The notes: generated from the letters alone by a model not told the origin. 64,000 nt of DNA from Eunapius fragilis (GCA_963681505.1 OY811980.1:518501-582500), one strand, 5' to 3'; numbered from the stretch's first letter, positions 1 through 13,187 are shown. Numbers and translations are program-made.

Positions 1-39
1 TGCAACCGAACACTTCGGCATCCCAGTAAGCAAGCTCAT

Positions 40-69
40 GTCCACACACGCACACACACACACACACAC

Positions 70-126
<57 letters not shown>
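40..126. repeat. (CA)n microsatellite
   Basis: A nearly pure CA dinucleotide run with a few CG interruptions, upstream of the first visible SPTLC1 exon and probably inside an SPTLC1 intron. A G-tract follows at about 151-170. No coding signal is visible in 1-291. Confidence 0.95.
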
Positions 127-128
<2 letters not shown>

Positions 129-291
129 GGCACAGTTATTTAATCTATGAGGGGGGGGGGTGGGGGGGGGCTGGGTTATAGGTTAGTGGTGTTGTGGAGG
201 AGGTGTTTGTGGAGAAAGAATTGGAGGTGTTGAATGACATGTGACTACATTACACAACCCTCAACCCTTTCACACACCCACTACTCTGCAG

Positions 292-1065
292 GTTAGTGAA
301 GTGGACATTATAGTTGCATCCATGGAAACATCAATGGCTTCAGTTGGAGGGTTCTGTGCTGGGAAGTCTTACATCATAGATCACCAACGTCTGTCAGGTC
401 TGGGGTATTGCTTCTCTGCTTCCTTGCCACCTATGACGGCGGTGGCCAGCATTGAGGCCCTGGATATCCTGAACAATGCCTCGGAGAAGCTGGAACGTTT
501 GAGATCCAATGCCCAGTACATGAGGAAACTTCTATCAAGGTTTGTGTGCGTATGTGTGTGTGTGTGTCTTACACATCATGTTCACTACTGCCATTTCTGT
601 GCTTCACCTTGTACACAACCTGACACATTCACTCCCTCATAAACTCACACACATTCACACACCGTACACCCACACACCTACACATGCCCACACATGCACC
701 CACACATGCACCCACACATGCTGTAGTGTAACAGCACTGACAGTTGGTGGTGAAGGCGTGTGTCCTGTTATCCACCTGCGTTTGTCCAAGGCTGTGTCCA
801 ATGACACAGCTGCAAAGGTTCTCCAAGATGTGGCCGATGAATGTATCGCTAATGGAATTGCCGTGGTAACGTCAAAGTACCTTGATGAGGAATCCCCTCC
901 CCCACCTCCTAGGTTAGAACAGCCACACCCTCTGTGTTGGTGCACGTGACAACTGTTGCTATGTGTCCACAGCCTTAGGCTCACAGTGTGCAGTGAGCAC
1001 TCACAGGAAGACCTCAGTCAAGCTGTGTCAGTCATAGAAGCTGCTTTAGCAAAGTGCCTACCATA
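292..1065 (+). CDS. SPTLC1: Serine palmitoyltransferase subunit 1, 3' end (three last exons)
   Basis: These are the C-terminal exons of the long-chain-base subunit of serine palmitoyltransferase, the ER enzyme that condenses serine with palmitoyl-CoA in the first step of sphingolipid synthesis. This subunit is a PLP-fold partner of the catalytic SPTLC2. Exons are 292-539, 727-912 and 973-1065 (TAA at 1063); all junctions are GT-AG and in phase. Recognisable segments are [28 protein letters not shown] and, across the last junction, PPPPSLRLTV, which match the end of the animal protein. Intron 1 is TG/CA-rich and intron 2 is 60 bp. The 5' part lies outside the window. The identification from the conserved core is firm; the exact 5' limit of the first exon rests on the ctctgcag acceptor. 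Confidence 0.93.
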
Positions 1066-1285
1066 AATCGAACCTTTACAGTGTCACATAAGGAGAGAGA
1101 GGCTTTTGCAATTATATTTGTTACCGTTTGAAATTTCATGCACTTAATTGCAAATCAAGGGAATATATTAAATAGCTCTGTGATGGTAGATGGTAGGTCC
1201 AAATTCATACAGACACGCAAAGATATTAAAGAGGATGGTGGAAGAGGAATGTTCATACACACAGGGAAAGATATTGGAGAGGAAG

Positions 1286-2781
1286 CTAGTTGCCCATCAC
1301 TGATAGCAGCCAGTCAAATGATCCCTCCAAGCCAGTTAATGCCTCCATAGTAACTGAATGAACCTGTAATCCAATGGTGACAAGGTCAACACTTCAAACA
1401 GAGATATCACCCATGTGCTCTCACCTGCCAGGGCCGTGTCAGACTGCATAGGTCAAGCTTATCAGCTACCTGTGCCGGGCTGAGGGTGGGAACTGCGCTA
1501 CTGCTGCAGGAGAGAACAAGTAGTGGACTCTGGTCCCCAGGCCATTTCACCATGGCACTCAAGATGGTCAGATCAAGTGCAAGGGCTGGTGGAGAAGGGC
1601 ACGTGAATCAGGTAAAGGCGAAGGTACAATGTGTTACCAACCTTCTCCATCAAGTTTGTTGGCATCAATGGCTAGGATCATGGCATCTGAGTGCTGGCAG
1701 AGTGTCCGAACTGTCTCTGTCAGCTCTGGTCTGCCGTCGACAGCCTGGTCGTAGTAAGAGACCAGCTTGTTGACACGAGGAGTGTTCCCTGCTGATGCTG
1801 CGCTCCGCTCTGCCCTAATGGAAGGAAGAGGGTCATACCATATGAAGGAAAGGGTGGGGCATTTGCCGCACTGTGGGGGGCGGGGCGCATACCTGGTAGC
1901 CGTGTACAGTGTCACCAAGTTGAGGGGCGTGTCCCTATGATGGATGCGCATCCCGCTTCCGACCCCATCCTGCCCCGGATAGAGTCCCATTGGCCGGTAC
2001 GGAGAGTTGTCGTCAAGCATCATGGCTCGGACCACTGGTAAGGACTCCAGTCCGGAACCAAACATGAGAACCTTGGGAATGCGCCCACTGATATTACGAA
2101 CGAGCGATCTGAATTTACTGGTCAGGGAGCGATCTTGTGGGCGTGGCAGGACACCATGGAGACGACAGTAGCAGTAACTGCAGAAGAGACGATAAAACGA
2201 TTACGCGGGGTTGTGATAGATGAAAGTCCCAGTCGTTACATTTGCTTTGAAGTGAGGTCCGACGAAGCGTCGCGGTACACCCTTGGATGAGACAAATGGC
2301 CGACCACGTTCCAGGTGTGGAGATCTCGCTCAAGCAGTCTGTTCCACAGCAGAGGGTCGCTGGCGACGTCACGCATGTAGCGACACGTCTGCGAGAGCTT
2401 ACAGATAGATGCAACATCGAGGAGCGACAGTACGTGCATGTGGACGCCAAGCTAATTAATGGAGGGAAGGGAGGTAATAACGGTGTGGGTGGGGTAGGAG
2501 GAGGATGTGCTTACTGGAAGGTTGAGGAGATTGGGATTCGGAATGACAAGAGAGGCGGTGCCGGAGTAGAGAGACGATAGGCGGGTCTCGTCAGTGCCTC
2601 TGCGCTCGGTTGCTTCTTGTATATCCGCGCTCCTTGTCTCCATATTGATGCCCTCAGCCTCAACTGGACGGTCAGTCTGCATCTCTGCGATGTAACCGTA
2701 CCACCGGAACAGCCAGTCCGTGACAACAGTTCCGTAGTGGTTTTCGTTCGCTGACGGTAGGCGGCGCTCAACTGCTAACAT
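1286..2781 (-). CDS. FBXO4: F-box only protein 4 orthologue (complete, 6 exons, 391 aa)
   Basis: FBXO4 is a substrate receptor of an SCF (SKP1-CUL1-F-box) ubiquitin ligase. Coding exons on the minus strand, from the start: 2515-2781, 2240-2451, 1893-2177, 1642-1814, 1425-1585, 1286-1363. They total 1176 nt (391 aa plus stop), close to the roughly 387 aa of the vertebrate protein, and every junction keeps phase. The F-box straddles exons 1-2 (LLNLP then MHVLSLLDVASICKLSQTCR and DPLLWNRLLERDL). The FBXO4-specific C-terminal domain, related to small GTPases, is seen as MFGSGLESLPVV, GVGSGMRIHHRDTPLNLVTL and SPLLVLSCSSSA, ending in FDWLLSVMGN. Introns are 56-78 bp. The gene is head-to-head with RPL37. 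I see no disruption. Confidence 0.94.
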
Positions 2782-2998
2782 TATTCGATTTCTGCATGTT
2801 GGAAGGTATCAGCAGCGCACATATATACTGGTAGAAAGCAACCAAGTTGCTGGATTGCTGTGACGGCAATTTAGTGATTGTCAACGCCGTCGACGTGGCA
2901 GCGAAGTGACGGAATATGGGAAATCCCCCTCTGAGAATAGACATTATTAGTTAGGTTATTGCGCATGCGCGTTCCTTTCGGCCTTCCAGGCGGTGAGA
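2782..2998. promoter_or_regulatory. Bidirectional promoter between FBXO4 and RPL37
   Basis: 217 bp separate the FBXO4 ATG (minus) from the RPL37 ATG (plus). The stretch contains gcgcatgcgc at 2961-2970, a perfect match to the NRF1 consensus palindrome, followed by a pyrimidine-rich tract (gttcctttcggccttcc, 2971-2987). That tract looks like the 5'-TOP start typical of ribosomal-protein mRNAs. No TATA box is evident. The NRF1 and TOP assignments are motif matches, not demonstrated sites. Confidence 0.7.
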
Positions 2999-3491
2999 AT
3001 GGTAAGGAGGATTTGTATCCGTTTGTTTCTGCGTGTGTGAGAAAACTAAATGCGAAGTTTGTGATAAAATGGATTGACGAGTGGTTTATTTTTGTTGCCT
3101 TGAAGTATATGGCTATTATTCTCACAGACCAAAGGAACGCAATCGTTTGGCAAACGCCACATTAAAACACACACGTTGTGCTGTCGCTGCGGGAGGATTT
3201 CGTACCATATTCAGAAGCACCGTTGCGCGAGTTGCGGCTACCCCCGAGCTAAGAAGAGGACGTGTATGTTAGATTATCGCACGAGGCACCTTAATGGTGG
3301 AGCACACACATGAACGTGTTGTTCTTCTCTCGCTAGATCACTGGAGTGTCAAGGCCAAGAGACGTCATACTACTGGCACGGGGCGCATCAAGCACCTGCG
3401 TGATGTGCAGAGACGGTTCAAAAACGGTTTTCGCGAGGGGACCCAAGCGAAGTCCCAGCGGAAGGTGAAGAGCGCCGAACAGACGGCATGA
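2999..3491 (+). CDS. RPL37: 60S ribosomal protein L37 (eL37), complete, 3 exons, 97 aa
   Basis: A structural protein of the large ribosomal subunit. Exons are 2999-3001 (the ATG alone), 3128-3263 and 3337-3491 (TGA). They total 294 nt, 97 aa, the same length as the human protein. The first coding exon ends directly after ATG (ATG|gtaagg), a layout I recall from vertebrate RPL37. The sequence runs [20 protein letters not shown] and RCASCGYP (the C2-C2 zinc-binding motif), then [14 protein letters not shown] and FREGTQAK. Introns are 126 and 73 bp. The gene is convergent with the DOCK gene. Its 3' end is not marked by a clear AATAAA. Confidence 0.96.
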
Positions 3492-3872
3492 ATGGTGGAC
3501 TAAATGAATTGTACCTGTCAAAAAAGAAAATGTTTCTCCCGATGTTTGATGAGCTTAATGCCAAGTCTTTGTGCACTCTATTCGTGTCAAACATCGAGAT
3601 ATTTGTCCAGACATACACATAAAATGAAAATGATAGCTGTGTCTTTAGGGAATACAAATATGTAGTGAAAGTTGAAAGGAAAAAAAATATTTAAAAGTAC
3701 ACACACGCTCGTATGATAGTTCTGCAGGCATGCTATGATGTTCTTCACACCGGTGGGTTACTAGCATACGCTTTGGACTGCCGGGCTGTCGAGATATTGA
3801 TTAATGCGCGATCCCTTCACAAAAGAAAACGGCAGCATTATTCCCATTGGGGGGTGTGTGTTTCAGCTCTCC
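3492..3872. other. Convergent intergenic gap, no gene seen
   Basis: This gap lies between the stop codons of RPL37 (+) and the DOCK gene (-). It is AT-rich at 3600-3700 and presumably holds both 3' UTRs. I see no convincing ORF, RNA gene or repeat in it. Confidence 0.6.
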
Positions 3873-4573
3873 TTACCTTGGCCTTTTGTGTTTCCTTTTG
3901 GTGCTCACCATTGGTTCCAGCTTATCTTTGAAGTCCTTGAAGTTCTTGACCAGTTCTTTCTGATAATCTCGCTGCTCTTCTGATATCAGGGTTTTGTTCA
4001 AGTCGAGAGCTTCCTCACACCTGAGGGACCATGGGGTTATCATAATATCCTCCTACCTCCCCCCCCCCCTTACCTTCTCGTGAAATCCTTGAAGCAAACC
4101 TTCAGCTTTCTGTGCAGTACCGTGTCATTGTCCGGGCCCGACAAGAAACACTGGGCCACAGCAAATGGACCCTTATAGCAGCAAGGTGAGGTGACGGGTG
4201 GTGGTGGGGGGGGGATGAGGAATTGGACCTGTGTTCAGTTACACAATCCAACCAACTGCTTACCTGGTTAACAGCAGTGGCAATCCCTCCCTGGAGCTGC
4301 ATCTGGAGCAGCTTGGTATCAGGTGGATCCTGCTGCACAGCGTGCCTCAGACTCTTGGTCTTGTCTTGCATGTTCAAGATGGCCACCTCCAAAGGTATTA
4401 GCTCAATCCTCTCCACCTGGATGATCTTGCTCCTCTTCTTCACATAAGGGAAGCTGTCCTGCGTAGTGAGGATGGTCTTCCTGATGTACTGGGCATCAAG
4501 TTCACCGTGGGCCTTGCCACTGGCAGTGTAAGGAGTACTGAACACAAATCGACCTGTGTAGGTAGTGTGTGGG

Positions 4574-4613
<40 letters not shown>

Positions 4614-6534
4614 TAAGCTATACTTATTATGCAGTATATTCCCTCACGTAGGTTGAAGGTCTTGTCAAACACAGTTATTCGCCTTTTCAGTTCCCAGTCC
4701 TCTATGTAGGGCTCCACATATGTCACTTGTATATACCCCTGCCAGATGGGGGGAGGGGGGGGTGGTGGTGGTGGTGGTGGCGGGGTTAGGGGTTGTTGGA
4801 GAGAATTGATTCGATAAGGGGACAGAAACAAGTAAATTAAGATGTTTTCACCTTTGAAGGATTCAGTGAGTGTTGTTCTACGTCCCTGGAGTCCTTTAGC
4901 AGTTCCACGTTGTCACCAAATTTGTCTGTGTACTGTTTCTGTCAATGTAAAAGTAAAAAATAAATTCAAGGTCCCCAGGCCTTTACTGCACTGAGAGCCA
5001 AACCTGCAATTTGAGAGAGAAGTCAGCCAGTCTCATCAAGGCAGCTTCTTTGTAAATAAACTCCTCGCCGTCAAGATCCTCAAATATCATTCCATAAAAT
5101 CCAACTCGGAAGAAGGAGCAAATGAACCGTTTCTCCCCCCTGGTGACCATCTCCTTATAGCATTCCGCCAGCTTCTTATGAATGTTCTCTATTTCCTTGT
5201 GAGCCCTCTTTGCCTCCAATATGGGTATCACCAGCTTGTATACCTCATTAACAGCCTCATACAAGTGAGCCTGGCAATAGGAGGGGTGGTGGTGGGGGGG
5301 GGGGGGGGAGGGGGAGGGCACATGGTTATGGTCCCATGAGGTCACTGAGGTAAGAGGGGGTCACCTACAAGCTTAAAGAGGCTGGCTGCTTGCTCCAACA
5401 AGCCAATCATTCCTTTCTCAGTGAACAGCTTGCTTGTACAGATGCCCTCCTCCTCCTGCAGTACACATGAACACATCAACATGCAACCCACACAGCAGCA
5501 GTCCATTTGCACAAACTGACAGGAGTACAGCTGTCTTCAGAAATGGCACTCTCCTCCAGAACATTAGCAGACAACTTCTGGAAGGCCACACACCCAACAG
5601 GAAGGTAAGGTTGTCCCTCCAGGAGATAGAGGTACTCTGCAACCACAGCTGCTCCATGGACCAGACACATGGCTGCTTCAGTTGAATTAGAACGCTGTTT
5701 GGTGGGACAGGGACACAATCGAACCTCACACTTAGGCCACCACCACACAAAAACACAAATTTACAGAGCTATGTTTCTCAGCCATATGTTGGAGCCAGTT
5801 CAGGCGAAGATCAGGGGAGTTCTGGTAGCTGTCGTAGAGGAAACAGAGTAATGGCACAGGCATAAACAGAAATAGCCGTACCCTTTGGCAATGCGGTGCA
5901 TCAAATCCATGAGCATCTCTGGATCCTGTAGAGGGAGTGACAGTGAGGCAACAGGGGAGAGGGGAGAGGAGAGGAAAGAGGGGAGAGAAGGGAGAGAGGA
6001 GATGAAAGAGGGGAGAGAAGGGAGAGAGAAGGGAGAGAGGAGAGGGGATGGATTGCCTGCAGAGAGGCAAGACTTACATCTTTGAACTCTTGCATTTTGA
6101 CTGTATCAAGAAGGATCCGATGGAGATTGAGAGCCAACTCTCTTACCTGAGGGGAGAGGAGAGGGAGGGAGAGGAGAGGGAGGGGAGGGGAGAGGAGAGG
6201 GAAGGGGAAGGGAGGGGAGGAGAGAGGGAAGGGAGGGGAGGAGAGGGAAGGGAGGGGAGGAGAGGGAAGGGAGGAGGGACTCGCAACAAGTGCTGGCTAG
6301 TGGCAAGGTTACCTGGATGGGGAAGGGGCTGTCGGCCATTAGCTTGTCTTGATCTGCATATTCAATCAATGTCTTCAACGAACGACGGAGATGATGCTCA
6401 TTGAAGGTCTGAGGAGGAGGGATGAGACTAAAAGGTTAGTTACTCCAAACACAAGGCACAAACACTCACTGAAGTAGTGCCTGCAACAATGGATGACAAA
6501 GCCACTGTCACCTGAACCTTCACACGAGCGAAAG

Positions 6535-6581
<47 letters not shown>

Positions 6582-7287
6582 ACGAATGTACACAGTGCGT
6601 TATCGTCCCTACATTTCCAATTTCATAATTATGCTTCATCAGGAGATAAAGTGAAGCAGTTGCCCAGGCTCTGATATCTGGCTCTGAGGAGCTACAGTGT
6701 CGAAGAAGACGATTGCAAAGTTCTGCACACTGCTCAGTCTCCTCTTCAAATAGCAGCTCAGGGAACTTCCAGACAATGGCGCGTTGAGTGGCGAAGATAT
6801 TCTTCATCACCTCAGTGCTTTGGTTACAACCCAACAATCGAAGGAGAACCTCAAGGGCCTATGGATGTGTGTGTGAGCCAATAGAATGTTTCCATAACAC
6901 AATGCTTCACTCTTCTTACCCTCCTCCCCTCTCCTTACCCTTCTCCCCACCCTTACCCTCCTCCCCACCCCTTACCCTCCTCCCCTCTCCTTACCCTGGC
7001 CAACAGTGTGTGCATGTTGTCATTGAGGTGGGCTCCCTGCATCAGCAGTTCCAGCGTATCCAAGACAACCAAACTAGCCTCTGCTGCCAAGCTGCCTTCA
7101 ATCTGAGCATCAGCTTCAACGTCCACCTTAGGCCTGATTGGATGGGGTGTAGGGGGAGGAAACACCTCCATAACAGTACACACCACCATGACACAAGTAA
7201 ACCCACCCTGTACCTCGATCACACACACACACACAGACACACACACACACACACACAGACACACACACACACACACACAGACACACA

Positions 7288-7348
<61 letters not shown>

Positions 7349-8313
7349 CTCTTTCCCTTACAAATCTGTACTTTCAGCAGTGGCTTGCCAGTAGGTCTTG
7401 CCCCAACGATGGACTTCAGCTTTTAACATGAGAGATAAACAAAACACAACTGAACCACGTTACCCTCACTCCTCCACACCCCTTGTACCCTCTCTCCTCC
7501 ACACCCTCACTTCTCCACATCCCTCATACCCTCACTCCTCCACATCCCTCATACCCTCTCCTCCACACCCTCACTTCTCCACATCCCTCATACCCTCACC
7601 CTCCACATCCCTCATACCCTCACCCTCCACATCCCTCATACCCTCACCCTCCACATCCCTCATACCCTCACCCTTCCACACCCTCACTTCTCCACATCCC
7701 TCATACCCTCACCCTTCCACACCCTCACTTCTCCACATCCCTCATACCCTCACCCTCCACATCCATCATACCCTCAATCCTCCACACCCTCACCTCCACT
7801 CCCTCATACTCTCACTCCTCCACATCCCTCATACCCTCTCTCCTCCACACCCTCACTTCTCCACATCCATCATACCCTCACCCTCCACATCCATCATACC
7901 CTCAATCCTCCACATCCTCACCTCCACTCCCTCATACTCTCACTCCTCCACATCCCTCATACCCTCTATCCTCCACACCCTCACTTCTCCACATCCATCA
8001 TACCCTCACCCCTCCACACCTCATACTCCACACTCTCACTCACTCCTCCACATCCTCCCACCTCCACCCCAACATACCTCCACGGTCCCGCTCCATACTT
8101 CCTGTTGGCTGTGTTCCACGTCTCCTCTCCTGCAGACGCATCCTGGCTGTCCCAGGACCAAGAATGGCGTTGGCTATCTGGGATTTGATGTCCCCAGGTC
8201 CTTTGGCTACAGCAGACCCCAGAGCATTGACTGTTGTCCCCATGCTACGCTTGCCCTGTGGGTGGGGCAGTAGGAGGGGTTACAATGCTTCATGGGAAGG
8301 GGCAGGGGAGGTG

Positions 8314-8346
<33 letters not shown>

Positions 8347-11300
8347 CCATTGGGGGAGGCACCATGGGGGGGGGGGGGGGGGGGGGGGGAATTGGGGGAG
8401 GCACCATGGGGGGGGGCCATTGGGGGAGGCACCAATTTACCTTGTACTCAAAGCAACTGACGCAGAGGTCTAGCACATTAAGAAGGGTGGTCAGCCTGGG
8501 GAGGAGACCAAGGGTGTTGTCACATGACAGCCATGCTGTGGTCATGTGATGCAGCTCACCTGCTAATGGAAAGGATTGTTAGCCACTGGTAGAACAGAGG
8601 ACGATCTATGTTCTTGAGGACCCATATGAAGCAGATGAGAAGGTTGCGTGTGGTACCTGGTCCAAGGATAGTCTCATTGCTCATACCGTCTGTCAAGTCC
8701 TGCAGTGTACCTCAGAGTAAAGGCTATCACACCCACCCATGTCCCACACTATCAAACCCACACCTACCCACATCATCACTTAACCTCACCACGCCCACCC
8801 ACATCATCACCTAACCTCACCACACCCACATCATCACCTAACCTCCCCACACCATCACCTAACCTCACCACCCCATCACCTAACCTCCCCCACTCACACC
8901 CCATCACCTAACCTCACCACACCCACCCACATCATCACCTAACCTCACCACACCATCACCTAACCTCACCACACCATCACCTAACCTCACCACACCATCA
9001 CCTAACCTCCCCCACTCACACCCCATCACCTAACCTCACCACACCATCACCTAACCTCACCACACCATCACCTAACCTCACCACACCATCACCTAACCTC
9101 ACCACACCATCACCTAACCTCACCACACCATCACCTAACCTCACCACACCATCACCTAACCTCACCACACCATCACCTAACCTCCCCCACTCACACCCCA
9201 TCACCTAACCTCACCACACCATCACCTAACCTCACCACACCATCACCTAACCTCACCACACCATCACCTAACCTCACCACACCATCACCTAACCTCACCA
9301 CACCATCACCTAACCTCACCACACCATCACCTAACCTCACCACACCATCACCTAACCTCACCCACTCACACTCCATCACCTAACCTCAGGGTTCACAATG
9401 TCAAAGACATCAGCACTCTCCTTAATGATGACCGATCTTCTAACTTCTGAGTTCTTCTCAAATGTGGCCCCCCAGTCGTCCCAACCATCAGGTCCCTTGT
9501 ACAGCTGAGGGTAGTAGTCCATCACTATGCTCAGCAGAGGGAGGTAGATGGAAGAGATGCGGGCATGTGCCTCTGAGCCCTGGAACCTGTTGTCACTGTC
9601 GTGAGATGCTATCAGATCACGAACCACCTCCACTGCTTGGTCCTTCAGCTTAACACTCCTGTGAGTGCATGTACATGTGTATATGTGTGTGTGTGCATGT
9701 GCATGTGTGTGTGTGTGTGCATGTGTGTGTGCATTTACATGTGCGTGTGTATGTGCGTGTGCATGCACGTATGATTGGTTGCATGGTCATGTTCCCCACA
9801 CTACTGAAGCACACACTCACTTTCCCTCCAGCACTACCCACAGCTCAGTAAGGACTAGACCAGTGAGGTAATGGTAGGATCGGAACTCAGGAGACAGCTC
9901 CCCCATGGGTTCTATGTTGGGTGTGTCGCGAAGACTCTCAAATGATGAGTTGAGAGACCCTACACAGGTGGTGTGACAATGGTAACCAAGAGCTATTGTG
10001 ACGAGCCACACCAAGACCACACCCACCTGAAGGTGAAGAGTGGGGACTGGGAGGGTATAGGATGGGCCCCAGGGGAAGGTTCAGACTTATGTAGTGCTCA
10101 TGACTACAGATAATGCGATAGAAATCCAAACGAAATTCTGTCAAATTGAAATCCTTGGTAGCCAGAGAAAACTGATGAGGGGAGGGGAGGAGGGGAGGAG
10201 GGGAGGGAGGAGCAAAAAACGTTAGTGATACAGAAGGTCACAAGTTGTATAGACTCATACCTTCTTCAGGTAGTTCCTGATCAAGGAAAATACAAACCCT
10301 CTATCCATCAGGGAGAAGGCATCATGGATGAAGAAGGCAAGACTTGTGTTCAGCCGTCGACTGTACTCCACATCCTGTGGAGCATGGTGGGTGTGGCCAC
10401 ATGAGGGCAGGTGGGTCAGAAGTCATACAAGTGCCATTCAAATTCAGTAGTAGTCAAATCAAAAATTGGCATTTGAAAAAAGTTGCCCTGCTGCATAAAT
10501 TACCCACAGTCATAGTCCTTCCCAAGAGCAGGTGGACATATACCCACAGTCCCTCCCAAGAGCAGGTGGACATATACCCACAGTCCCTCCCAAGAGCAGG
10601 TGGACATATAACCACAGTCCCTTCCAAGATCAGGTGGACATATACCCACAGTCCCTCCCAAGATCAGGTGGACATATACCCACAGTCCCTCCCAAGAGCC
10701 GGTGGACATATACCCACAGTCCCTCCCAGGAGCAGGTGGACATAATAGCCATGCAGTGTCAAAATGCCCACGCTATAAAGCGATGAACCACCTTAATGTG
10801 CCTCTCCGTGATTTCCACAGCAATGCTGCCCACAAGGGTATCAAGATCATTAAGGAACTTGGTGGGAAAGCGATCTGTGCGCTTTGAATTGAGTTTGCCT
10901 ATAGAGTGAAGGTGTTGAGCCATTGCTTTGATCTGAGGAGAGAGAAGGGGAATAGAGAAAGAGGGGAGGGGAGGAAGAGGTTGGAGTGAGCAGGTGGACA
11001 GGGAAAGGGAGCAGGGGAGTATGGTACACACCATCACTTCAAAGAAAAACCATGCATTCCGATAGATGCAGAGCCGATAATTGGGGTGACACACTATCCA
11101 TTGCAGAGCCAGTTCCTCGTGGAAAACCTGAAGACAAACAGATTTGCAATGGTTTGGGGATGAGAGGGAGAGACAAAGGAGGGAGAGAAGGGGATGAGGA
11201 GGGAGAGAGGTGAGAGGGAGAGAGATGAGAGGGAGAGAGGGGATGAGAAGGAGAGAGGGGATAAGGAGGGAGAGATAAGGGATGAGAGGGAGAGAAGGGG

Positions 11301-13145
11301 ATGAGTGGGAGAGATAGGGGATGAAAGGGAGATAGGGGATGAGAGGGAGAGAGGGGATGAGAGGGAATGAGAGGGGATGAGAGGGAGGGATAGGGGATGA
11401 GAGGGAGAGAGGGGATGAGAGGGAGAGATAGGGGATGAAAGGGAGATAGGGGATGAGAGGGAGAGAGGAGATGAGAGGGAGAAAGGGGATGAGATGGAGA
11501 GGGGATGAGATTGAGAGGGGATGAGAGGGAGAGGGGATGAGAGGGAGAGAGGGGATGAGATGGAGAGGGGATGAGATGGAGAGGGGATGAGATTGAGAGG
11601 GGATGAGAGGGAGAGGGGATGAGAGGGAGAGAGGGAATGAGAGGGAGAGATAGGGGATGAGAGGGAGAGAGGGGATGAGATGGAGAGATAGGGGATGAGG
11701 GATAAAGAAGAGGATGGGGAAGAGGGAGAGGAGTGGGAAAAATGTGATCAAATAACTTCCAACCCAGTTAGCTATAATAACCTTGGCTCCACCCAGATTG
11801 GGAGGTATCTCGGGCTCAGCGGGAGCAATAGTGGGCGAGGCTAGACAGGGGGAGGAGATAGGATGACCCACCATGCAAGAACACCCCCTCCTCCCCCTCC
11901 CCACGCATCACATACTGGGCACGCTTGACTGACGTAGGTGGGACCCAGACAGCCTCAAGGACCCCGTACGTCTCATGACCTCCTCATCCACCATACTCCC
12001 AGGGCGGCTCCTTGACATGGTGGAAGTCCTGTTCTCAAAGGCATTGAGAGGCAGCTGCCCCACTGGTGCACTGAACACAAACTGGACGTAGGAACACAAA
12101 GTGTCGTTCCTGCCATGTTTGTCTGTGGGCAGGTCAAGCTTATGAACAAGCTCAATTAAGTTAGCCAGGGCCTGGAATGTCGCGCTGGGAATCTCCGCTG
12201 AGTAGAAAAGATGGAGGAGGGACAGTGTTATATACATGCAACGTTCTACAACCTTTCCCCTGAATGTTAGGAGTTAAAACCTCGCTTAAACTAAGAGAAG
12301 GGATCACACAGCTGTTAACTTGTGAGTCCAGACCATAAAACATTCATGGTTCTTGCAGATTAGATATGCACTTTATCCTACCCACCTCCACCTCCTCACC
12401 CCACCCACCTCCTCCTCCTCACCCCACCCACCTCCTCCTCCTCACCCCACCCACCTCCTCCTCCTCACCCCACCCACCTCCTCCTCCTCACCCCACCCAC
12501 CTCCTCCTCCTCACCCCACCCACCTCCTCCTCCTCACCCCACCCACCTCCTCCTCCTCACCCCACCCACCTCCTCCTCCTCACCCCACCCACCTCCTCCT
12601 CCTCACCCCACCCACCTCCTCCTCCTCACCCCACCCACCTCCTCCTCCTCACCCCACCCACCTCCTCCTCCTCTTACTCACCTCTACCTCATAACCCCAC
12701 TCACCTCCTCCCACCCACCCCCCCTCCTACTACACCCACCTACCTGCCTCCTCTGCAATGACTGGCCGCACCAGAAGGGAGCAAAGGTTATTTAGGACTA
12801 TGTGCAGGAAGTGTACCATCTGATCAGCTCGTGCCAGGCCAAGGCCCACGATAGAGAGACGCAGAGCTTTCTCCTCCTGCTCTGTCCCCAGGTTGGTATG
12901 GAGGAGGTAGTATTTGTTAAAGAAATCAAAGAGGTGGGGGTCTTGAGGGTGTATGGAGGAGACCAAGGAGAGGGACACTTTGAAGAGAGGTTTGTGGCCA
13001 TCAATCCACTTGAGATTGGGGAGGGCCACATCTGATGACAGCTGGCTGTACGCTGGTGGGGGGTGGTCTGCGGTGATGGCAAGGTTGAACTCCCCTAGCT
13101 GGACCTCGTTATTGATGCCAAGCATGGGGATCCACTGTGTGTGTG

Positions 13146-13187
<42 letters not shown>

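Noticed and set aside
1138..1350. 70-codon plus-strand ORF
   Set aside because: It lies antisense to the last FBXO4 exon and in the SPTLC1-FBXO4 convergent gap, with no motif or codon signal.
7398..8460. Ser/Pro/His-rich plus-strand ORFs of about 300 codons
   Set aside because: They cover a minisatellite and poly-G tracts in DOCK introns and run antisense across genuine DOCK exons 25 and 26.
8755..9384. Telomere-like CCTAACC motifs
   Set aside because: The motif occurs once per 21-bp unit and is not the hexamer TTAGGG. The array is anchored at a DOCK splice donor, so it is an intronic minisatellite, not an interstitial telomere.
10759..11904. 381-codon minus-strand ORF as one protein
   Set aside because: It joins genuine DOCK exons (17, 18, 19) through a purine/pyrimidine repeat. 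Splice sites, phase and family similarity show the middle parts are introns.
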